A stretch of 6,538 nucleotides of DNA from Nitrospiraceae bacterium (GCA_003523945.1 DOFS01000631.1:1-6538); one strand, 5' to 3'. Numbered from the stretch's first letter, positions 1 to 6,251 are shown. Program-made: numbers and translations. The notes: generated by a model from the letters alone, not told the origin.

Positions 1-882
1 TTTTTTTTTCATCCTCACGGGGTTTTCAAAAAAATACTCTGAGACCACCGCGAAAAATTCTGCCTCATTCGTGAGACCATAGGGATTGATGTCTGAATGC
101 CCCTGCCGGATTTTGTCCATTTCAGTCTGGACCAGGTTGAGCCAGGGCCTAATGGCCCGGCTGGGTAAGGCAATCTCAGGAACTCCGTCCACCGTGCCAT
201 CCGATTTATCCAACAAATGGGTGAACTCATGGATACCCACATTTTGTCTGTGTGAGGGTTGTTGAAAACCTTGTAATAAATCCGGTTTGGATAAAATCAT
301 CATGCGGTTCATCGCCCCTGTTCCAACCATGCCTGAAATAGGGTGCTCTTGAGCTGATCCCATTTGATACCCCTCATCGAAGGATGTTGGATAAATCAGG
401 ATTTCCCGGATATGTTCCCATTCCCATCCAGGAAATCCAAATATAGGAATGATGGCGCTTGCCGCGACTAACACCCGAATGGTGTCATCGACCGATGTGT
501 TGATGCCGGTAACTCGCTTTTCATGAAGAAAGATATGGACTTCTTCTCGAAAACGGGCTTGGTCGGGGGGTGAAAGCGCTTGATAGAAGGGGACTTTTTG
601 TTCCAGAATTCTTTCCCACTCGTCAGGAAACGGAGCGTGACGAATAATTTCACGTTGTCGAATCTGACGAGTAAGAAAGTGGTATAACCAGACCCCGCCC
701 ATCGCGATTCCCAGAAGTCGTATGATGATGTCGAGTGGAGAAGGTTGTTTCGGCCAAAGGATGGCAAAGATGAGGAAACACACAATTCCGGTAAAGAGGA
801 TGGCCAGGATACGGGTGAGGTATTCTTGGGGGCGAGCCTTGTTTCCCTGATTGAATCCAGTCATATCTGTTTGCGATATCAT
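1..882 (-). CDS. MtfA-like M90 family zinc metallopeptidase, membrane-anchored, C-terminus cut by window edge
   Basis: The frame is open from an ATG at 882 to the window edge, giving 294 codons with no stop seen. Residues 218-222 read HEFTH, the HExxH zinc site with catalytic Glu219. About 50 residues later comes EAEFFAVVSEYFFENP, matching the conserved E-x-FAVxSEYFF block of MtfA, whose Glu (about residue 275) is the presumed third ligand. The conserved H-x-LDK-x-DG-x-xDG context after the zinc site is also present. E. coli MtfA (about 265 residues) is a cytosolic peptidase that binds the repressor Mlc. This protein instead has two likely membrane helices, roughly residues 21-43 and 48-70, before the peptidase domain. 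Upstream, an in-frame TAA fixes the longest start. The ribosome site is weak (GGGG ten bases before ATG), and an ATG at 864 is possible. No sugar phosphotransferase genes are nearby, so a role in glucose control is not supported here. The family call is firm; the substrate is unknown. Confidence 0.88.
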   Translation of the reverse strand, partial: MISQTDMTGFNQGNKARPQEYLTRILAILFTGIVCFLIFAILWPKQPSPLDIIIRLLGIAMGGVWLYHFLTRQIRQREIIRHAPFPDEWERILEQKVPFYQALSPPDQARFREEVHIFLHEKRVTGINTSVDDTIRVLVAASAIIPIFGFPGWEWEHIREILIYPTSFDEGYQMGSAQEHPISGMVGTGAMNRMMILSKPDLLQGFQQPSHRQNVGIHEFTHLLDKSDGTVDGVPEIALPSRAIRPWLNLVQTEMDKIRQGHSDINPYGLTNEAEFFAVVSEYFFENPVRMKKK

Positions 883-925
883 GTCCAGACGACCCCAAAT
901 TTTTTCTTTACCTTACCAATTTTCG

Positions 926-942
926 TGGCACTCTCGGTGCCA
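926..942. repeat. Inverted repeat in the divergent intergenic spacer
   Basis: TGGCAC and GTGCCA form perfect 6-bp arms around the 5-base spacer TCTCG. The repeat lies between the start of the peptidase gene (882, minus) and the plus-strand genes that start at 970 or 1091. No T-run follows on either strand, so a terminator is unlikely. An operator or a short leader hairpin is possible but unproven. Confidence 0.35.
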
Positions 943-969
943 ACCAAGAGATCTGTGAGAGGAGGTAAA

Positions 970-1077
970 ATGGCCATGCAACTTTGGAAGGCCATGTCAT
1001 TTTTTTCTGGATTTTATCCGTTTAGTTCATTGATTTGGCCAAGGAATCTTTCAAGATATCCGGGATTTGCCAAATAA
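970..1077 (+). CDS. Candidate 35-residue upstream ORF
   Basis: This short ORF reads from ATG 970 (MAMQLWKAM...) to TAA 1075-1077 (...GFAK). A perfect AGGAGG ends four bases before the first ATG, and a second in-frame ATG at 976 lies ten bases after the same site. The stop is 13 bases before the ATG of the secreted-protein gene at 1091, and the AGGGGGA serving that gene begins right at the stop, so translational coupling is plausible. The peptide is aromatic-rich (W, F, Y) with no recognisable domain or clean signal peptide. It may be a real small protein, a leader peptide, or a chance ORF behind a purine-rich stretch. The strong ribosome site is the main support. Confidence 0.3.
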   Translation: MAMQLWKAMSFFSGFYPFSSLIWPRNLSRYPGFAK

Positions 1078-1090
1078 GGGGGACTCTACC

Positions 1091-1552
1091 ATGAAGTTAA
1101 AAGGCAAAGGGCGATGGGTTGTCTGGAGGAGGTTAGGGTTCTGTCTCGCGATTGTCGTCTGTGTGGCCGGCGGCGGGATAGCGGGGGCTCAAAAGTCACC
1201 TTTCTCCACCCCTCGCGAGGTGGTGGAACAGTGGTTTGAAGTATACCCGGGAAATATTGAACTGGCCGCTGAACTGACTACGACGGCCTTTAGGGAAGGT
1301 GTGTCCAAAGAAGAATGGATTGCCACCCGAGGCCCGTATCTTCGGGACCTGCAGTTGAAATATGTGCGTGCCAAGATAGCCCATGAGAAGATGGTGGGAG
1401 AAGAAGCCCATGTCATTGTCCATGCTCACATTGTCACGCTGATGGGTGATCAGCCGCAGGATGAGTTGTATGTCCTGCTGAAGACTCCTGAGGGCAGGTG
1501 GATGATCGATCAAGTGGAGGTGTATACGGAAACGTTTAATTCGGGTCCTTGA
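1091..1552 (+). CDS. Secreted small protein, DUF4878/NTF2-like
   Basis: This is a 153-residue protein with a Sec-type signal peptide. The N-terminus is basic (KLKGKGRWVVWRR), followed by a hydrophobic core at about residues 15-29. A probable signal peptidase I site lies after AGA at about residue 33; no lipobox Cys is seen. The mature part starts with STPREVVEQWFE, continues through helical stretches and ends in paired strands (EEAHVIVHAHIVTL, DELYVLLKTPEGRWMIDQVEVY). That is the layout of NTF2-like DUF4878 proteins, which often begin TPxxVVxxF. The family link rests on pattern, not alignment. Start choice: AGGGGGA lies 7 bases before ATG 1091, whereas an upstream in-frame ATG at 1067 has no such site and would spoil the signal peptide. 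The gene runs towards the CBS gene, with 57 bases between them and no hairpin-plus-T terminator seen there. No enzymatic function can be read from the sequence; a periplasmic binding or scaffold role is the usual guess. Confidence 0.8.
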   Translation: MKLKGKGRWVVWRRLGFCLAIVVCVAGGGIAGAQKSPFSTPREVVEQWFEVYPGNIELAAELTTTAFREGVSKEEWIATRGPYLRDLQLKYVRAKIAHEKMVGEEAHVIVHAHIVTLMGDQPQDELYVLLKTPEGRWMIDQVEVYTETFNSGP

Positions 1553-1609
1553 ATCGGAAGGAGTCAGGAGCTCAACACAAGATGATGCAGCCATGTCCCG
1601 ACTTGTCTT

Positions 1610-2059
1610 CTACCCAGCGATTTCTTTAATAACGTCCCAGGCAGAAATAATTCCCACCAGTTGACGATCTCCTTCCACCACGGGCAGTAAATAGACGGTT
1701 TTCGGGGTTTTCATGATCAAGGTTGCGCAGGCCAGTACGGAGTCATCCGGCCGGACACATGGAGGATGGGGGTTCATCACCTGAGTGACCCGGTTTGGTT
1801 TAAGTTCTCCGAGGCGTTCATGGAACTGTACAAGGTCCGGAGCAAAACGAACATCGGGAAGATCCCCTTGAGAAATGTAGGAAGGCATGGCCCGTTCAAG
1901 AATCTGCCAGAAATTCAGGGTTCCCAGTAATATCTTTTTCTCATCCACGACCGGAAAGGCTTGGAGGCGCAGATCAGCCATTTGGCGAAGGGCTTCCCCA
2001 ATCGTACATTGCGGTGGAATAGTGTGGGCCTGCCGGATCATGATGTCCCGGGCGTTCAT
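1610..2059 (-). CDS. Two-CBS-domain regulatory protein
   Basis: This is a 149-residue soluble protein made almost entirely of a Bateman module. CBS 1 spans about residues 1-57, from MNARDIM through FPVVDEKKILLGTLNFWQIL. CBS 2 spans about residues 91-149, from VTQVMNPHPPCVRPDDSV through YLLPVVEGDRQLVGIISAWDVIKEI. Both show the family signature of a xxVM start, a (L/F)PVV-D/E strand and a LxGxxxxxxxL/I end. CBS pairs commonly bind AMP, ADP, ATP or S-adenosylmethionine and switch partner proteins. The ATG overlaps the stop of the upstream permease gene as ATGA, and ATGAGG lies 6-8 bases before it, so translation is probably coupled. A longer reading from 2251 in the same frame only covers the permease gene. 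By position it is the last gene of the transporter cluster, which suggests adenylate-dependent control of one of the two transporters. That partner assignment is inference. Confidence 0.9.
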   Translation of the reverse strand: MNARDIMIRQAHTIPPQCTIGEALRQMADLRLQAFPVVDEKKILLGTLNFWQILERAMPSYISQGDLPDVRFAPDLVQFHERLGELKPNRVTQVMNPHPPCVRPDDSVLACATLIMKTPKTVYLLPVVEGDRQLVGIISAWDVIKEIAG

Positions 2060-3402
2060 AAATACCTCATCCAAATGTAAACGGTGCTGATCAGTATTTG
2101 TAGGATCATCAGGGGAAAGGCAACTTTCAAAAATGGCAAAAATCGAAATGGCACGCCATTGCGTTCCGCAATCCCCGCCACAATCAAATTCGCGGAGGCT
2201 CCCACCAGCGTCCCATTCCCTCCTAAGCAAGCACCCAACGCTAATGCCCACCAGAGGGTTTCCGCCTGTTCAAGCGGAATGCCTGCCTGCTGAAAGACGG
2301 GGAGCATGCTTTTGATCATGGGGATCATGGTGGCCACAAAGGGTATATTATCCACAATAGCGGAAAGAATAGCCGAAACCCAAAGAATAGCCAGGGTCGT
2401 AACCGTGAAGTTTCCTGCGGTTAGACTCAATGTCCAATCTGCAACGGACTGTAAAAGTCCGGTATGTTCCACACCGGTGACGATAATGAACAAGCCGCAG
2501 AAAAAGAAAATGGTTATCCATTCCACTTGTCCGAACATGGTATGAACTTTATGACCTGCCTGTTCGTTGTCTAAGGAAAACGTGACGAGTAACAAGAGCA
2601 GGGCGGCGCCACCCAGAGCAATGGTGGCAGGTTCCATATGCCATGAATGGGCAAAGATGAACCCGAGAATGACCAGGCCAAAGACCAGGAGACAGTGTTT
2701 TAATAGACCAACATCCCGAATGGCTTCATATTCGTTAAAAGCCATAATGCGGGCTCGGTCTTCCGGTGATGCGAACATGGTTTTTCCATAAATAAACCAA
2801 AGCGGGATGAGTGTGGCACTAAAGGCCACAATGGCGACGGGAGTCAGGTGAATCACGAAATCATTAAACGTCAGGCTGGTGGCAGAGCCGATCATAATGT
2901 TCGGGGGATCACCAATCAGCGTAGCGGTGCCTCCTGTATTCGAGGCATTAATCTCTGCGAACAGCAGAGGATACGGATTGATTTTCAGCTCGTCAGCAAT
3001 GAGCAAGGTCACAGGAGCGACTAATAGAACCGTCGTGACATTATCTAAAAATGCCGAGAGCACTGCGGTCACAATTGAAAGCATGACCAGAATGCCCCAC
3101 GGACTGCCCTTGGCCGCTTTTGCGGCTTTGATCGCGAGAAATTGAAAGATGCCGCATTCTTTAGTGATTCCAACCAGGATCATCATGCCGATCAGTAGGC
3201 CGATGGTATTAAAGTCGATGCCTTGAATCGCTTGGTCCTGCGTGAGAACTCCTGTGCCAATAACGGCAGCGGCTCCCAAAAGCGCCACAATGGCCCGGTT
3301 AAAGCGTTCCGCGATAATGACGGCATAGGTCAATATTAAAATTGAGGTAGCCACCCAAAGTGGGGAAAATCCAAAGATCGTATGAATGGAGGTTTCGTGC
3401 AT
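2056..3402 (-). CDS. ArsB/NhaD superfamily (P-permease type) transporter
   Basis: This is a 448-residue inner-membrane protein with roughly 11-12 hydrophobic segments and an internal two-fold repeat typical of the ion-transporter superfamily. Repeat 1 carries LSAFLDNVTT (115-124) and NTGGTATLIGDPPN (155-168). Repeat 2 carries LSAIVDNIPF (346-355) and GGNGTLVGASAN (394-405). The paired DN motifs (120-121, 351-352) and glycine-rich loops are where family members bind substrate. The GDPPNIMIGSA block looks most like the P-permease branch (COG1055 group). Known members include Na+/H+ antiporters (NhaD), arsenite efflux pumps (ArsB) and OCA2-like proteins, so the substrate is not fixed by sequence. 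No arsR or arsC lies in the window, which weakens an arsenic role. Next to a BicA-like symporter, Na+/H+ exchange is the more attractive reading. It begins 43 bases after the SulP stop, with no clear ribosome site, so it may depend on coupling. It ends ATGA-overlapped with the CBS gene. Confidence 0.88.
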   Translation of the reverse strand: MHETSIHTIFGFSPLWVATSILILTYAVIIAERFNRAIVALLGAAAVIGTGVLTQDQAIQGIDFNTIGLLIGMMILVGITKECGIFQFLAIKAAKAAKGSPWGILVMLSIVTAVLSAFLDNVTTVLLVAPVTLLIADELKINPYPLLFAEINASNTGGTATLIGDPPNIMIGSATSLTFNDFVIHLTPVAIVAFSATLIPLWFIYGKTMFASPEDRARIMAFNEYEAIRDVGLLKHCLLVFGLVILGFIFAHSWHMEPATIALGGAALLLLLVTFSLDNEQAGHKVHTMFGQVEWITIFFFCGLFIIVTGVEHTGLLQSVADWTLSLTAGNFTVTTLAILWVSAILSAIVDNIPFVATMIPMIKSMLPVFQQAGIPLEQAETLWWALALGACLGGNGTLVGASANLIVAGIAERNGVPFRFLPFLKVAFPLMILQILISTVYIWMRYL

Positions 3403-3445
3403 ATTTTTAATTGCCCGTTTTCTAGTGTCAGGAATTCAGTCTTCC

Positions 3446-5137
3446 TCAGGGAGTCGGCGGCAGAATAGGGTTTGGTGTCGAGGTTCCTGATGTACCGATA
3501 GAAGAGGTTTGTTCCATCATGGAAGCTCTCTGTAAGGCTTCTAGACGGCTGGCAAAGCGATGGCCGGGCCGAATCTGCCCCAGCACTCCCAGGCCATCCA
3601 ACGCCTTGGTCACGTGAGGCTGCATGCCCACGAAGAAGAGATGTTGGTGGTGGGCCTTGATGATATTCAACATATCTTCAACCGCCAAGGCCGCTGTGCC
3701 GTCAATGGCAGGGACTTTGGATAGATCCAAGACAACGCTAGAAAATTTATTAAAGCCCGGGACGGTTTCCAGGCGGCGGACCATCGTTTTGGCCGATCCA
3801 AAGCTCATGGGGCCGTCGACATGAATCAAGAGGATCTTGCCGTTGGCTTGCTCCAGAATCGTGGCTTCTTCCTGTAGAAGCGGGGTGCTGGGAGTGGGAT
3901 TCGTCACGATGTGGAGATTAGCGAGTTCCAAATCCGCCATTCGCTTGACAAAAAACAGGCTGGCAAGGACCATTCCCACGGCCACTGCGGTGATGAGATC
4001 CACGAGCACGGTGGTCAGTAATACCACGGTCATGATAACCACATCGATGCGGGGGGCTTGCAGGACGTGACGCAGGAAGCGCCAGTCAATAATATCGATG
4101 CCAACTTTGAAAAGGATGCCGCCGAGAACGGCTAAGGGAATTTTTTCCGCCAAGGGGCCAAGTCCCAAAAGAACTGCCAACAAAATTATTGAGTGAAGCA
4201 CGCCCGAGATCGGTGTCCGTCCTCCGGTTCGGATATTGGCCACCGACCGCATGGTGGCTCCGGCACCTGGGATGCCTCCAAATACACCGGCGACCATATT
4301 CCCTATGCCCTGGCCGATAAGTTCGCGGTCCGGGTCATGTTGGGTCCGGGTCATGTTATCGCAGACCAAGCTGGTTAACAGGCTGTCGATTGCTCCCAAT
4401 ATTGCCAGAATGGCGGCTGATTCCAGCACGATTTGGAAGGTGTCCCACGTGAGTGTTGGCATGAGGGGGGTGGGGAATCCCCGGGGAACCTCTCCGATGG
4501 TAGGGGCATCAGGAAGAAAAGTATAGGCGAGTGGGGTAACCACCAGAAGGGCCAATAAAGAAGGAGGCGCCACCTTCGCAATCCTACCGGGAGTCAAATA
4601 CACAATGGCCAAAACCAGGACCCCTGAAAGAACGGCATCCCACACCGGGTTTCCATAAAATCCCGGAATAGACTTGAGGGTCGCGACTACACCCTCAGGG
4701 CTGGCAGCATGGCCTACCAGGGGGCCCAATTGCAAAATGAGAATGATACAGCCGATGCCGCTCATGAAACCGGAGACGACCGGATACGGGACCAACGCGA
4801 TGTACTGTCCCACCCTGGAAAGTCCCAATAGGATTTGAAAAACACCACCAAGAATCACGGCCATCAGGGCCAAACCAGGATTGCCCATGAAGATTGTGAC
4901 AATTCCAGCCATCACCACGGTCATGGGTCCGGTGGGACCGGAAACCTGAGCGGGGGTGCCTCCGAAGAGCGCGGCAAAAAATCCGACGAATATCGCCCCG
5001 TATAAACCGGCAATGGCTCCTAATCCAGAGGCGACGCCAAAAGCGAGTGCCAACGGTAGCGCCACGACAGCGGCGACCATCCCTCCATAAATATCGCCAC
5101 GGAGGTTATTGAAATGTAACCCGTGAACAAGCCCCAT
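3446..5137 (-). CDS. SulP family anion transporter with STAS domain, BicA-like (probable bicarbonate importer)
   Basis: This is a 563-residue inner-membrane protein. The N-terminal transport domain covers about residues 1-400, starting HFNNLRGDIYGGMVAAVVALP and followed by ALAFGVASG and GPTGPMTVVM (67-76). A cytoplasmic STAS domain spans about 425-540, with IDGTAAL at 478-484. The order and wording of these motifs follow cyanobacterial BicA, a Na+-dependent, high-flux bicarbonate transporter, more closely than sulfate-type SulP proteins as I remember them. The segment AIDSLLTS places Asp251 and Thr255 where BicA has its Na+-site Asp and Thr (D258/T262), followed by GAGAT at 291-295. The C-terminal 20 residues are a Ser/Thr/Pro-rich tail not typical of the fold. 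The start at 5137 has AAGGAT with a 7-base spacer. It is the first gene of a cluster with the ArsB/NhaD permease and the CBS protein. Sulfate or another anion remains possible; the family is certain and the substrate is inferred. Confidence 0.93.
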   Translation of the reverse strand: MGLVHGLHFNNLRGDIYGGMVAAVVALPLALAFGVASGLGAIAGLYGAIFVGFFAALFGGTPAQVSGPTGPMTVVMAGIVTIFMGNPGLALMAVILGGVFQILLGLSRVGQYIALVPYPVVSGFMSGIGCIILILQLGPLVGHAASPEGVVATLKSIPGFYGNPVWDAVLSGVLVLAIVYLTPGRIAKVAPPSLLALLVVTPLAYTFLPDAPTIGEVPRGFPTPLMPTLTWDTFQIVLESAAILAILGAIDSLLTSLVCDNMTRTQHDPDRELIGQGIGNMVAGVFGGIPGAGATMRSVANIRTGGRTPISGVLHSIILLAVLLGLGPLAEKIPLAVLGGILFKVGIDIIDWRFLRHVLQAPRIDVVIMTVVLLTTVLVDLITAVAVGMVLASLFFVKRMADLELANLHIVTNPTPSTPLLQEEATILEQANGKILLIHVDGPMSFGSAKTMVRRLETVPGFNKFSSVVLDLSKVPAIDGTAALAVEDMLNIIKAHHQHLFFVGMQPHVTKALDGLGVLGQIRPGHRFASRLEALQRASMMEQTSSIGTSGTSTPNPILPPTP

Positions 5138-5143
5138 AGGGCA

Positions 5144-5156
5144 TATCCTTAGGATA
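5144..5156 (-). promoter_or_regulatory. Ribosome-binding site of the SulP gene inside a 13-bp palindrome
   Basis: TATCCT and AGGATA are perfect 6-bp arms around one central base. On the minus strand the arm nearer the gene is the Shine-Dalgarno core AAGGAT, seven bases before ATG 5137. A one-base loop cannot form a normal RNA hairpin from the full arms, so a protein-binding site or coincidence is as likely as RNA-level control. Confidence 0.4.
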
Positions 5157-5185
5157 AATGTCTGATGAAGGCTACCTGGGGGGCG

Positions 5186-5215
5186 ATTTCACTCTAACCC
5201 ATGGTCCTCCGTCAA
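5186..5215 (-). promoter_or_regulatory. Possible sigma-70-type promoter for the SulP cluster
   Basis: On the minus strand TTGACG (5215-5210, five of six matches to TTGACA) is followed after 18 bases by TGAAAT (5191-5186, four of six matches to TATAAT). Transcription would start near 5178, leaving a leader of about 40 bases before ATG 5137. It is the best-looking pair in the 183-base spacer upstream of the SulP gene, but it is by eye only. Confidence 0.3.
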
Positions 5216-5320
5216 GTGGCGGGGGCAGAGGGATATATGAAAAAATGACGAGGGAAAAATGAAAAGGATTGCAGGAAAAAGAAGAGATCGGACTAGACTG
5301 TAAATTTTGGTACAGGAGGG

Positions 5321-5896
5321 TCAGTGAAGAGGAATTAAAATTTCCAGTCCCCCCATCACATCATTTAATTTAAAGTCCCGTTTGGGACTGTCCTGGTGGG
5401 CATTATGGCAGTGGACGCAAGCCCGGCTCACGGCTCGATCAGGAAAAATAGCTTGATAATACGGCTGATTGTTTACTTGAATTTCCTGCTCAACCACTTC
5501 TCCAAATTCAACCACTTGTTCCAAAGCATTTCGTTCCTGGTCATTGTGAGGGGCATTCTCCGGATCCAATGGCCAAAGACTCATTAATCGGTAACGAAAC
5601 GGTTTGCCACGGACTTGTAATCCACGAGAGGCTTCTTTAAAGAATTGTGCAGGCAAAGGCAATGTCCGTTCCTCCCGCCAGTTTTCCGTTGCGGTCACGA
5701 TGAGCATGTCTTCCATCCGTTCCACGACATGTTGGGTATAAAAGGTCCGGTCTGCTTGAAGAACCGCACGTAAATAATCTGCGACCATTCGGATAGGAAT
5801 GCCTTGTTGTGGTGAAAGTTGCCACCCGATGCCCACACCGATTCCCAAGGAAATGAGGATGGAGAATAGGAGTATGAAAAAAAACCTACGGGTCAT
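5321..5896 (-). CDS. Membrane-anchored c-type heme protein, Tll0287-like (DUF3365) domain
   Basis: From ATG 5896 this is a 191-residue protein. It has a basic MTRR start and a hydrophobic anchor or uncleaved signal at about residues 5-25. The extracytoplasmic domain carries one heme-attachment motif, CVHCH, at residues 160-164. The sequence around it (DRAVSRACVHCHNAH, then KRDFKLNDVMGGLEI) is the hallmark C-terminal end of Tll0287-like domains, a PAS-like heme fold also found as sensor domains of signalling proteins. No kinase, cyclase or other output domain follows. A redox partner or small heme-sensor role is therefore possible, but no function is established for stand-alone versions. A TTG start at 5941, just after an in-frame TGA, would add 15 basic residues and has a weak GAG ribosome site; the ATG has none, so the start is uncertain. 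It lies 183 bases upstream of the SulP gene on the same strand, and co-transcription is not shown. Confidence 0.87.
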   Translation of the reverse strand: MTRRFFFILLFSILISLGIGVGIGWQLSPQQGIPIRMVADYLRAVLQADRTFYTQHVVERMEDMLIVTATENWREERTLPLPAQFFKEASRGLQVRGKPFRYRLMSLWPLDPENAPHNDQERNALEQVVEFGEVVEQEIQVNNQPYYQAIFPDRAVSRACVHCHNAHQDSPKRDFKLNDVMGGLEILIPLH

Positions 5897-6109
5897 TTGT
5901 TTAGGGAGATTGACTGCCTTTGCCCAGCCTTTTTTGAACAAAATTCACTCTAACAGGAGTTATACGAAACTATATCAAGAGATCCTTTAGACCTCCTACT
6001 TTTTTAATTTAAATTGTGGCTGAGATAATAGAATGATGGACGATTGATAAGCGTAGGAAGAGCATCAACCAGGAGAGATAGAAAAAAAGCGGTAGAGGAT
6101 TTGGCGGAT

Positions 6110-6184
6110 TTAATCCAAACCCAACCGATTCATCAATGCAATGACTATGATAGTCAAAATTGCAATAAGAGGAACATGTTCCAT
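6110..6184 (-). CDS. Candidate 24-residue single-span membrane miniprotein
   Basis: ATG 6184 to TAA 6110 encodes 24 residues: it starts MEHVP, runs through a 13-residue hydrophobic stretch (LIAILTIIVIALM) and ends NRLGLD. GAGG sits seven bases before the ATG, a good ribosome-site distance. It starts one base after the stop of a second hydrophobic mini-ORF, an arrangement that suggests coupled translation. The size resembles tiny subunits of membrane complexes such as CydX or KdpF, but the sequence matches neither that I can recognise. The hydrophobic segment is short for a full bilayer span. A chance ORF in AT-rich spacer cannot be excluded. Confidence 0.42.
   Translation of the reverse strand: MEHVPLIAILTIIVIALMNRLGLD
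6171..6182. repeat. Perfect 12-bp palindrome at a mini-ORF start codon
   Basis: GGAACATGTTCC is a perfect palindrome. It begins in the start codon of the 24-residue ORF and runs into its codon 5. It could be a protein-binding site or a coding coincidence (Glu-His-Val-Pro). The half-site spacing differs from the GAAC-N4-GTTC LexA box of Gram-positive bacteria. Confidence 0.35.
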
Positions 6185-6185
6185 G

Positions 6186-6242
6186 TTAGAACCTCGAAAG
6201 AACCGCCCATGTGATTAGTAAGATAAGAGTAAAACCTTCCAT
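6186..6242 (-). CDS. Candidate 18-residue hydrophobic miniprotein
   Basis: ATG 6242 to TAA 6186 encodes MEGFTLILLITWAVLSRF. An ATG three codons earlier (6251) abuts the ribosome site AGGGAGA (6258-6252) and is too close to use it. The ATG at 6242 is about ten bases away and is preferred. Like its neighbour at 6110-6184 it begins Met-Glu, has one hydrophobic stretch, then a basic residue. Its own SRF codons contain the GAGG that serves the next ORF. It is unrecognised as a family. The pairing of two such ORFs, each with a ribosome site, is the reason to list it. Confidence 0.38.
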   Translation of the reverse strand: MEGFTLILLITWAVLSRF

Positions 6243-6251
6243 TGTGACCAT

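Noticed and set aside
745..969. Plus-strand open frame running into the 35-codon ORF
   Set aside because: It lies antisense over the N-terminal coding part of the M90 peptidase and the spacer and shows no domain. Only the part after the AGGAGG site (970 on) has any support.
1067..1090. Upstream in-frame ATG for the secreted-protein gene
   Set aside because: It has no ribosome site and adds residues that disturb a clean signal peptide; ATG 1091 follows AGGGGGA.
1553..1609. Convergent spacer searched for a bidirectional terminator
   Set aside because: No GC-rich hairpin with a T-run on either strand; only a 5-bp ACAAG/CTTGT pairing.
2060..2251. N-terminal extension of the CBS gene to a start at 2251
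   Set aside because: This stretch is the coding end of the permease read in another frame; the CBS fold starts right at the ATG at 2059.
2306..3145. Several plus-strand ORFs opposite the permease
   Set aside because: They are antisense shadows of a well-conserved membrane protein and show no recognisable domain.
3624..4526. Plus-strand ORFs opposite the SulP gene
   Set aside because: They are shadow frames; the minus-strand SulP reading explains the whole stretch.
5298..5315. CTGTA-N8-TACAG inverted repeat just after the heme-protein stop, considered as a terminator
   Set aside because: The arms are only 5 bp, AT-rich and not followed directly by a T-run; too weak to call.
5959..5964. TATAAC on the minus strand as a -10 box for the heme-protein gene
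   Set aside because: No acceptable -35 box lies 16-18 bases upstream, so it is not listed as a promoter.
6171..6182. LexA-type box at the GGAACATGTTCC palindrome
   Set aside because: The half-sites are 2 bases apart rather than the 4 of the GAAC-N4-GTTC consensus, and no damage-response gene is near.
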